Shown: positions 1-5,183 of the stretch, piece after piece
Layout: each line of letters begins with the position of its first letter
Numbering within the stretch: position 1 is the first letter of the stretch
Assembly: GCA_017547995.1 (NCBI GenBank)
Contig: JAFYNW010000202.1
Location: 1 to 6,808, forward strand
DNA: 6,808 bases
Reading direction: 5' to 3'
DNA from: Clostridia bacterium
Lineage (GTDB): Bacteria; Bacillota; Clostridia; Oscillospirales; Butyricicoccaceae
Notes under the pieces: generated by a model
The model's input: the letters and a program-made list of their open reading frames with translations, nothing else
What the model was told of the DNA's origin: nothing
The model's database searches: none
Translations under genes and position numbers: made by a program

Positions 1-187
1 CCTGAGTTATAACTATATCAATCTGCTTTTCTTCCACTATTTTCACCTCACTGAAATACTGTGTTTCACTTTGCGAGGTGGCGGGCATCTGCTTTCCTCT
101 TATCATTATACTGCCTAAAAACAGACAGAGTATAATGGATATAACGGTAATGGCAGTGTAAATCAGCCCTTCTCTTTTGCTGTCCAT
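1..187 (-). CDS. N-terminus of a single-pass membrane protein, function unknown (partial)
   Basis: The frame opens with ATG at 187, preceded by a good ribosome binding site (GAGGTGAT, 191-198), and stays open for 62 codons until the window edge, so the C-terminal part is missing. Residues 1-6 (MDSKRE) are charged. Residues 7-29 form one hydrophobic segment rich in Ile, Leu and Val, followed by R30, G31 and K32, and then a polar, charged stretch with E47, K49, E52, E53 and K54. This fits a signal anchor with the bulk of the protein outside the cell. The cysteine at 21 is preceded by leucine and lacks a lipobox, so a lipoprotein is unlikely. The gene lies downstream of the rpoD terminator and is probably transcribed on its own. 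I do not recognise the family. The start, membrane segment and ribosome binding site are seen directly; the topology is inferred. Confidence 0.65.
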   Translation of the reverse strand, partial: MDSKREGLIYTAITVISIILCLFLGSIMIRGKQMPATSQSETQYFSEVKIVEEKQIDIVITQ

Positions 188-188
188 A

Positions 189-207
189 ATATCACCTCAA
201 GTGATAT
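189..207 (-). promoter_or_regulatory. Inverted repeat covering the ribosome binding site of the truncated membrane protein gene
   Basis: The two arms ATATCAC (189-195) and GTGATAT (201-207) are exact reverse complements separated by 5 nt. On the minus-strand transcript one arm plus the loop contains the Shine-Dalgarno sequence GAGGTGAT, one base upstream of the ATG region. It could be an RNA hairpin that hides the ribosome binding site, or a DNA operator for a dimeric repressor placed at the likely transcription start. Only the symmetry is seen; either role is inference. Confidence 0.45.
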
Positions 208-214
208 ATATGGG

Positions 215-243
215 ATTTTATGGGAAATATGATTTTTATTAAA
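215..243 (-). promoter_or_regulatory. Weak candidate sigma-A promoter for the truncated membrane protein gene
   Basis: On the minus strand, TAAAAT (215-220) matches five of six bases of the -10 consensus TATAAT. TTTAAT (238-243), placed 17 nt upstream, matches only three of six bases of TTGACA. Transcription would begin near 208, at the edge of the inverted repeat at 189-207. An alternative pair is TTGATT (256-261) with TAAAAA (233-238), also with 17-nt spacing. The region is very A+T-rich, so chance matches are likely. Confidence 0.25.
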
Positions 244-259
244 TAGAGTAAAGTAAATC

Positions 260-285
260 AAAAAGGCAGACCGAAGTCTGCCTTT
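260..285 (-). terminator. Rho-independent terminator after rpoD with UUCG tetraloop
   Basis: A perfect 10-bp stem pairs 262-271 with 276-285. Read on the minus strand the sequence is AAAGGCAGAC, loop TTCG, GTCTGCCTTT, followed by TTGATTTACTT. The loop is closed by C and G, giving the very stable C(UUCG)G tetraloop. It lies about 10 bp beyond the rpoD stop codon and should end the dgt-dnaG-rpoD transcript. The trailing U-run is short but adequate. Confidence 0.88.
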
Positions 286-295
286 AGATATGTTA

Positions 296-1441
296 CTAAT
301 TCAAGAAATCCTTGAGCTTCTTGGAGCGGCTTGGGTGACGGAGCTTACGGAGAGCCTTAGCTTCGATCTGACGGATACGTTCACGTGTAACGTTGAATTC
401 CTTACCAACTTCTTCAAGTGTTCTTGTTCTGCCATCTTCGATACCGAAGCGGAGGCGGAGCACCTTTTCTTCTCTTGGTGTGAGTGTGCTGAGAACTTCA
501 ACAAGCTGTTCCTTGAGGAGAGAGAAGGATGCAACTTCACTTGGTTCCGGAGCATCATTGTCAGGGATAAAGTCGCCAAGATGGCTGTCTTCTTCTTCAC
601 CGATTGGTGTTTCGAGAGAAACAGGTTCCTGTGCAATCTTGAGGATTTCACGAACCTTGTTTACAGGCATATTCATTTCTTCTGCAATTTCTTCAGGAGA
701 TGGGTCGTGACCGAGTTCCTGGAGAAGCTGACGGGAAACGCGGATAACCTTGTTGATTGTTTCAACCATGTGAACTGGGATACGGATTGTTCTCGCCTGG
801 TCAGCGATAGCTCTTGTGATAGCCTGTCTGATCCACCATGTTGCATAAGTTGAGAACTTGAAGCCCTTTGTATAGTCGAACTTTTCAACAGCCTTGATAA
901 GACCAAGGTTACCTTCCTGGATAAGGTCGAGGAAGAGCATACCACGGCCTACGTAGCGCTTTGCGATACTTACAACAAGACGGAGGTTTGCTTCGGAGAG
1001 ACGCTTCTTTGCCTTTTCATCGCCTTCAAGGATGCGTTCAGCAAGCTTGATTTCTTCGTCCATGGAGAGAAGGTCAACCTTACCGATTTCCTTGAGGTAC
1101 ATTCTGACAGGGTCATCGAGAGGAAGACCGTCAACGAGGAAATCTGTGTCGAGGATTTCTTCTTCTTCGTCCTCGATTTTCATAAGCTCTTCTGCGTCTA
1201 CTTCTTCAACAGTTACGATATCTTCATAGAAATCTGTATCTTCGAGAGAAACTTCGATGCCGAGCTTTTCGAGATTGTCAAAAAGTTCGTCCTGCTGGTC
1301 GCCGTTGAGGCCGAGTTCATCGATAACGATGTTTACGTCCTTCATTGTAATCTTGTTCTTCTGCTTTGCAGCTTCAACAAGACGGTGTGCCATAAAATTC
1401 TTCGCATCCTTCTTGGATGCTTTTTTTACAGTTTCTGCCAT
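296..1441 (-). CDS. rpoD: Primary RNA polymerase sigma factor RpoD/SigA
   Basis: This is the housekeeping sigma factor, which directs RNA polymerase to -10/-35 promoters. From the ATG at 1441 it has 381 residues, close to SigA of other Firmicutes. Residues 1-80 are a divergent region 1.1 and about 80-100 is a highly acidic linker. Region 1.2 follows (DPVRMYLKEIG, 110-120). Region 2, about 150-215, contains the core-binding and -10 recognition helices (FSTYATWWIRQAITR, 196-210). Region 3 is about 220-300. Region 4, 315-381, carries the -35 recognition helix-turn-helix (TLEEVGKEFNVTRERIRQIE, 341-360). The start chosen overlaps the dnaG stop as TAATG, suggesting translational coupling. An in-frame GTG at 1453 would add four residues but has only an A-rich upstream, whereas the ATG has GTGGGG 7-8 nt ahead. 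It is the last gene of its operon. Intact regions 1.1 and 2-4 exclude an alternative sigma factor. Confidence 0.98.
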   Translation of the reverse strand: MAETVKKASKKDAKNFMAHRLVEAAKQKNKITMKDVNIVIDELGLNGDQQDELFDNLEKLGIEVSLEDTDFYEDIVTVEEVDAEELMKIEDEEEEILDTDFLVDGLPLDDPVRMYLKEIGKVDLLSMDEEIKLAERILEGDEKAKKRLSEANLRLVVSIAKRYVGRGMLFLDLIQEGNLGLIKAVEKFDYTKGFKFSTYATWWIRQAITRAIADQARTIRIPVHMVETINKVIRVSRQLLQELGHDPSPEEIAEEMNMPVNKVREILKIAQEPVSLETPIGEEEDSHLGDFIPDNDAPEPSEVASFSLLKEQLVEVLSTLTPREEKVLRLRFGIEDGRTRTLEEVGKEFNVTRERIRQIEAKALRKLRHPSRSKKLKDFLN

Positions 1442-3186
1442 TATTTTCCCCACTCTTTCTTTTTTCTGATCAATTCAAGCATTGGATCCTGCTCTGCGCT
1501 GTTGCGCTTGATATATTCTGTTCTTATCGTGTCAATACAGTCGTCGAGAGCGATCTCAACACCGTTCAGAGGATACCTGTACGTAGTGCACAGTGACGTT
1601 ATATGTGCGCTTTCCACAGGCTCGAGGAAATTTACTATTCCATGCAGGCTGACGCTCTTGCTTTCGCTGTATTTTTCTACGATTGTTTCATATATTTTAC
1701 CCAGAAACTCGGATGAAAACATTTCTTTCGAAAGTTTTTCCATTGTTTTTGGGATATATTCGTCATTTTTCAATATGATTGCCAGCACGCCTTCTTCACT
1801 TTTGGCCGAGCGGACGTTTTCATATTTCAGCTCCCTGCTCTTCGGCTGGGAATTTTTGATCGGACTTGCAGCGTCCTTTTCGTAAGTCTTGCGCTCACGA
1901 CGGCCTCTGCTCAGCCTTGTCTTTTCGATTTCCTTGATGACTGCGGCAACCGAAACGCCTGTATCGGCGGCGATATTGCGGGCGTAAATCTCACGCTCAA
2001 CGTCACTGTAGATGCCGGCCACGTAGCCGATGGCATCCTTCATATAGGCTATCTTTTCTTCGTCCACGTCAAGGTCATACTTGTTTTTTATTACCGAAAG
2101 ACGGTATTCATTGCCGACCTGAGGCTTTTCCAGAAGCTTTTCAAAGCCGAGAGAACCATTTTTCTTGATAAACTCGTCAGGGTCTTTTGCGTTAGGGACT
2201 TTGAGGACTCTGACGTTGATGGCGTTTTTGGAAAGAATCTCCATAGCTCGTGCCGTTGCCTTCTGCCCTGCTTCGTCCGAGTCGTAACAGATTACGACCT
2301 CGTCCTTGAAGCGCGCTATGAGGCGGGCCTGCTCAGGAGTGAATGCTGTGCCGAGAGAAGCGATGGCGTTGTCAAAGCCTGCCTGATGGAGGGCGATGAC
2401 GTCCATATAGCCTTCGGCAAGGATGAAGTTTTTGCGCTTGGTCTTTTTCGCGATATTGATGGCGAAAAGATTGCGGCTTTTGTTGTACACCAGAGTATCT
2501 GATGAGTTTATGTATTTCGGAAGACTGTCGTCAAGGACTCGTCCGCCGAATGCGATGACGTTGCCTCTCACGTCGATGATAGGAAACATAACGCGGTTGC
2601 GGAAGCGGTCATAGACGCCGCCGCTTTTGTTTTTGGAGGCCAGACCTGCATCACTCAGCTCGGCTTTTGTAAAGCCTTTGCGAAGCATGGCGCCTGTCAG
2701 GGCATCCCACGAATCGGGCGCAAAGCCCAGACCGAAATTGGTTATCGTTTTATTTGAAAGGCCGCGGTTACGGAAATATTCCATAGCGCCAAGGCCAAGT
2801 TCACTGTTGAGTGTTGCATGGAAGAAGCGTGCCGCCTCTTTATTGAGGGCGAGCATACGCTCTCTGCGTCGTCTGCCTTCATCATCATTGTCGGTATCGG
2901 GCATTTCCATGCCGTACATATCGGCCAGAAACTTGACGGCTTCCTGAAAATTGAGGCTTTCAATCTTCATTATAAAGCTTATAACACCGCCGCCCTCCGA
3001 GCAGCCGAAGCAATGAAAAATCTGCTTATCCGGAGAAACGGAAAACGAAGGAGTTTTTTCGCCGTGGAATGGGCAGAGGCCAAAATAATTGGCGCCGCTT
3101 TTTCTTAACTTGACGTATCGTGAAACGACGTCGACTATATCAGCTCTGTCGATTATCGTCTGAACGAAACTTTCAGGTATTGCCAT
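1441..3186 (-). CDS. dnaG: DNA primase DnaG
   Basis: DnaG makes the short RNA primers for Okazaki fragments and replication start, acting at the fork with the DnaB-type helicase. The protein has 581 residues, normal for Firmicutes. The N-terminal zinc-binding domain shows the CHC2 pattern C38-x2-H41-x17-C59-x2-C62. The catalytic core spans about 115-340, with the basic primase motif at about 194-217 (RFRNRVMFP, then GNVIAFGGR). The TOPRIM fold follows with E258 in LAEGYMDVI, and D302 and D304 in YDSDEAG as metal ligands. A basic, low-complexity linker at about 425-460 leads to a less conserved C-terminal helicase-binding domain (about 462-581). The start at 3186 is set by AAAGGAGGA five bases upstream and by the typical MAIPESFVQ N-terminus. 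The open frame extends 44 codons further upstream, but that stretch is not primase-like. The gene lies between dgt and rpoD. Confidence 0.98.
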   Translation of the reverse strand: MAIPESFVQTIIDRADIVDVVSRYVKLRKSGANYFGLCPFHGEKTPSFSVSPDKQIFHCFGCSEGGGVISFIMKIESLNFQEAVKFLADMYGMEMPDTDNDDEGRRRRERMLALNKEAARFFHATLNSELGLGAMEYFRNRGLSNKTITNFGLGFAPDSWDALTGAMLRKGFTKAELSDAGLASKNKSGGVYDRFRNRVMFPIIDVRGNVIAFGGRVLDDSLPKYINSSDTLVYNKSRNLFAINIAKKTKRKNFILAEGYMDVIALHQAGFDNAIASLGTAFTPEQARLIARFKDEVVICYDSDEAGQKATARAMEILSKNAINVRVLKVPNAKDPDEFIKKNGSLGFEKLLEKPQVGNEYRLSVIKNKYDLDVDEEKIAYMKDAIGYVAGIYSDVEREIYARNIAADTGVSVAAVIKEIEKTRLSRGRRERKTYEKDAASPIKNSQPKSRELKYENVRSAKSEEGVLAIILKNDEYIPKTMEKLSKEMFSSEFLGKIYETIVEKYSESKSVSLHGIVNFLEPVESAHITSLCTTYRYPLNGVEIALDDCIDTIRTEYIKRNSAEQDPMLELIRKKKEWGK

Positions 3187-3190
3187 AGCG

Positions 3191-3199
3191 TCCTCCTTT
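3191..3199 (-). promoter_or_regulatory. Ribosome binding site that fixes the dnaG start
   Basis: On the minus strand AAAGGAGGA ends four bases before the ATG at 3186. It is a near-perfect complement to the 16S rRNA tail and decides against the longer in-frame start at 3318, which would overlap the end of dgt. Confidence 0.85.
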
Positions 3200-3226
3200 C
3201 TGTTGTTTTCACTGCTAATAAGTTTC

Positions 3227-3260
3227 AATCCCTCCATTACACAAGGGTTGCAATGGGATT
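3227..3260 (-). repeat. Imperfect inverted repeat in the dgt-dnaG spacer
   Basis: The arms AATCCC (3227-3232) and GGGATT (3255-3260) are complementary. The pairing resumes with ATT/AAT (3236-3238 with 3252-3254) after a 3-nt bulge, leaving a 13-nt loop. It begins three bases after the dgt stop and has no T-run, so it is not a terminator. It might be a processing or stability element within the operon mRNA, but it may be fortuitous. Confidence 0.3.
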
Positions 3261-3262
3261 CT

Positions 3263-4267
3263 TTACACTTTGCTCCAGCCTTTCGGGACAAACAGCTCTT
3301 CATATCGTGCGACTGCATAGCGGTCTGTCATACCTGCTATATAGTCTGCCACAACGTTGTGGAGAGTGTCGTTTTCAAGCTGATTTATATAATCCTGCGG
3401 CAAACGGTCTTTATTCTTTACGAAATAGTGGAAGAGGGACTGGATTATACCGACGCCCTTGCCTTCCTCGCCCTTTGCCAGAGGGTTTCTGTAAACGTTT
3501 TCAAAGAGATATTCGCGAAGCTCCATCATTGCATTTTCGATATGCCCGTCCATGCCGATAACAGGCTTCCCGAAACTATATTGTATAACAGAATCCACCA
3601 ACGTGTCAATTCTTTTATTGTGTTTATCGCCTAAAATATCCGATAAATGCTTTGGAATGTCCTCATTTTTAAGAATTCCTGCACGGATTGCATCGTCGAT
3701 ATCGTGATTGATATAGGCAATACGGTCGGCATACTTGACGATTCTGCCACACAGCGTCTGCGCTTCAAGGTCACCCGAGTGGCAGACGATGCCATCGCGG
3801 ACTTCGAAGGTGAGATTGAGGCCCTTGCCGTCATTTTCAAGCTTTTCAACCACGCGGAGGCTTTGTCCGTTATGTGTGAAGCCGTTTTCCTTGACTTCAT
3901 TTAAGGCTCTTTCGCCTGCGTGACCGAATGGTGTGTGACCTAAATCATGCCCTAAGGCTATCGCTTCCGTCAGGTCCTCATTGAGCATAAGGGCTCTTGC
4001 TATTGTGCGGGAAATCTGCGAAACCTCGAGAGTATGTGTAAGACGTGTTCTGTAATGGTCTCCTTCCGGCGAGAGAAAGACCTGAGTCTTGTGCTTGAGG
4101 CGGCGGAAGGTTTTACAATGGAGGATTCTGTCTCTGTCGCGCATAAACTCCGTGCGGTTAGGACAAGGTGCGCTGTAACGCTCTCTGCCTTTTGTTTCGC
4201 CTGAAAGGACTGCATAAGGCGACAGAAGAAGCTTTTCGTTATTTTCAATTCTTTCACGGATGGTCAT
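3263..4267 (-). CDS. dgt: HD-domain deoxyguanosinetriphosphate triphosphohydrolase-like protein
   Basis: Members of this family cleave dNTPs, classically dGTP, to the deoxynucleoside and triphosphate, and so help set the cytoplasmic dNTP pool. The protein has 334 residues, the short form typical of Gram-positive Dgt-like proteins. The metal-binding HD signature is complete: H78 (RLTHTLEVSQI), H107-D108 (GHDLGHTPFGH, 106-116) and D181 (KYADRIAYINHD). The N-terminal segment 41-75 (RDRDRILHCKTFRRLKHKTQVF, quoted in part: positions 43-64) is also characteristic. The start at 4267 is fixed by GGGAGGTG five bases upstream; an in-frame ATG at 4303 has no such site. It is the first gene of the dgt-dnaG-rpoD operon, 76 bp ahead of dnaG. 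Family and catalytic residues are seen; substrate preference among dNTPs cannot be read from sequence, and some relatives need dNTP activation. Confidence 0.95.
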   Translation of the reverse strand: MTIRERIENNEKLLLSPYAVLSGETKGRERYSAPCPNRTEFMRDRDRILHCKTFRRLKHKTQVFLSPEGDHYRTRLTHTLEVSQISRTIARALMLNEDLTEAIALGHDLGHTPFGHAGERALNEVKENGFTHNGQSLRVVEKLENDGKGLNLTFEVRDGIVCHSGDLEAQTLCGRIVKYADRIAYINHDIDDAIRAGILKNEDIPKHLSDILGDKHNKRIDTLVDSVIQYSFGKPVIGMDGHIENAMMELREYLFENVYRNPLAKGEEGKGVGIIQSLFHYFVKNKDRLPQDYINQLENDTLHNVVADYIAGMTDRYAVARYEELFVPKGWSKV

Positions 4268-4272
4268 AACTT

Positions 4273-4280
4273 CACCTCCC
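4273..4280 (-). promoter_or_regulatory. Ribosome binding site that fixes the dgt start
   Basis: GGGAGGTG on the minus strand, five bases before the ATG at 4267, favours this start over the upstream in-frame ATG at 4303, whose 12 extra codons (MYFIFTIPGGEV) are simply a translation of the leader and the Shine-Dalgarno region. Confidence 0.85.
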
Positions 4281-4318
4281 GGAATAGTAAAAATGAAGTA
4301 CACTTACAGTACGTTAAG

Positions 4319-4460
4319 CAGCTTCGCTATGAAGTGTGCCTGCGGCACATGAAGCACTGCTTTCGGCAGTATTGTGGTATCTGCGATGCGATTTGATAAA
4401 CGGCCTTCGGCCTACACCTCATCCACCACAAGCGGTCCGCCTTCCCCTCGAGGGGAAGGC
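4319..4460. repeat. Composite intergenic hairpin repeat ending in a perfect 22-bp palindrome
   Basis: This non-coding stretch is a row of small inverted repeats, given here on the plus strand. AGC-TTC-GCT lies at 4320-4328. TGTGCC-TGC-GGCACA is at 4335-4349. ACTGC-TTTCG-GCAGT is at 4356-4370. GGCC-TTC-GGCC is at 4402-4412. GCGG-T-CCGC is at 4432-4440. A palindrome of two 11-bp halves with no loop (GCCTTCCCCTC and its complement) is at 4439-4460. The first three hairpins are separated by the short spacer TGAAG (4330-4334 and 4350-4354), so the left part is a tandem of similar units. Its G+C content is higher than the A+T-rich leader and terminator on either side. I infer a dispersed palindromic repeat of the REP or miniature-element kind, similar in style to repeats in gut Clostridia. 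If transcription of dgt starts to the right, it would form the mRNA leader. Confidence 0.65.
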
Positions 4461-4481
4461 TGAGAACGAAAGGGACAAAAT

Positions 4482-4530
4482 AAAACCACATATCCCCTGT
4501 ATTTATATAATACGCGGGAAATGTGGTTTT
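4482..4530 (-). terminator. Large hairpin terminator after yigZ, possibly bidirectional
   Basis: The outer arms AAAACCACAT (4482-4491) and ATGTGGTTTT (4521-4530) pair perfectly over 10 bp. Inside, CCC/GGG (4494-4496 with 4516-4518) and GTATT/AATAC (4499-4503 with 4509-4513) continue the stem around small mismatches, with a 5-nt loop. On the minus strand it is followed by TTTTATTTTG, and on the plus strand by TTTTTGCTTTTTTTATTTT. It lies 23 bp beyond the yigZ stop and should end the hflX-yigZ transcript. The better T-run is on the plus strand, where no gene is visible, so the hairpin may work in both directions. Confidence 0.8.
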
Positions 4531-4553
4531 TGCTTTTTTTATTTTGAAAAAAA

Positions 4554-5183
4554 TTAAATTTTTTTCGGAATAAGCTTTTCGCACTCAATTTCAGGAATTA
4601 CCTGACCGCTTGTAAGCTCTGTGATATGCTTCTGGAATGCTTCAAACTTTTCAACAGGCATCTGAAGCTTGAGCACAACGTCTGCCCCATATTCAACGTC
4701 AGCCTCTGTGATTTCGTAATGGACGAAAGTATTTCTCACAGGGTCAAGGAAGTTATACGGCATACGGGCATTTACAATATAGAATGGTGTCAGCATACTT
4801 ACGCCGCTGTTTTCGAGAGCAAGGGCTGCAGCCTTGCCGTAAGCGCGGACGAGACCGCCTGCACCGAGAAGTGTGCCGCCGAAATAACGTGTGACAACGA
4901 TAAGACAGCAATAGACCTGCTGCTTTTTCAGCACCTCAAGGATAGGCATACCTGCTGTGCCCTGAGGCTCACCATCGTCGGAAAAGCGCATTACGTTATC
5001 GGAATCGAGGACGTAAGCATAGCAGTTGTGTGTGGCATCCCAATACTTCTTACGCAATTCAGCCAGCTTTTCATTTGCTTCTTCGGCTGTTTCCACATAA
5101 TAAAGATGGGCTATAAAGCGGGATTTTTTCTCGATATATTCAGCTTCGCCATTACCAGAGGGAATCTTCTGAAACTGTTTCAT
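4554..5183 (-). CDS. yigZ: YigZ/IMPACT family protein (UPF0029)
   Basis: This family is related to eukaryotic IMPACT/Yih1, regulators of the Gcn2 kinase; the bacterial role is not settled, although a link to translation is often suggested. The protein has 209 residues, the normal length. The N-terminal UPF0029 domain covers about 16-123 and shows the family motifs: KKSRFIAH (19-26), ATHNCYAYVL (50-59), FSDDGEPQGTAGMPIL (67-82) and VVTRYFGGTLLGAGGLVRAY (96-115). A DUF1949-type C-terminal domain follows at about 138-195. The start at 5183 matches the usual N-terminus and has GGAGG (5190-5194) at good spacing. The open frame extends 15 codons further upstream without support. The first 32 nt overlap the end of hflX in another frame, which points to co-translation of the pair. 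Family assignment is firm; biochemical function is not. Confidence 0.95.
   Translation of the reverse strand: MKQFQKIPSGNGEAEYIEKKSRFIAHLYYVETAEEANEKLAELRKKYWDATHNCYAYVLDSDNVMRFSDDGEPQGTAGMPILEVLKKQQVYCCLIVVTRYFGGTLLGAGGLVRAYGKAAALALENSGVSMLTPFYIVNARMPYNFLDPVRNTFVHYEITEADVEYGADVVLKLQMPVEKFEAFQKHITELTSGQVIPEIECEKLIPKKI

Noticed and set aside
290..853. Long plus-strand open frame opposite rpoD (187 codons)
   Set aside because: It runs antisense to the strongly conserved sigma region 2-4 coding sequence, has no family features and no good ribosome binding site. It reflects codon bias of the real gene.
3187..3318. 44-residue N-terminal extension of DnaG
   Set aside because: It overlaps the end of dgt, has no primase similarity, and the strong AAAGGAGGA site marks the internal ATG at 3186 as the start.
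3263..4267. RelA/SpoT-type or other HD signalling hydrolase instead of Dgt
   Set aside because: The RLTHTLEVSQ and GHDLGHTPFGH signatures and the position before dnaG are those of the dNTP triphosphohydrolase family, and no synthetase or regulatory domain is attached.
4319..4460. CRISPR array
   Set aside because: The repeated units are short imperfect hairpins with a 5-nt common spacer, not identical repeats of 24-40 nt with unique spacers, and no cas gene is present.
4319..4460. Insertion sequence remnant
   Set aside because: There is no transposase fragment, and no clear terminal inverted repeats or target duplication could be found at the two ends.
4268..4481. Riboswitch or T-box in the dgt leader
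   Set aside because: No recognisable riboswitch core or T-box specifier sequence is visible; the structure consists only of independent small hairpins. A convincing -35/-10 promoter pair was also not found here.
4327..4584. Open frame across the repeat region on the minus strand, including the peptide PLEGKADRLWWM
   Set aside because: It is a translation of the hairpin repeat and palindrome, without a ribosome binding site, and it overlaps the terminator and the end of yigZ. Such peptides are typical false gene calls over intergenic repeats.
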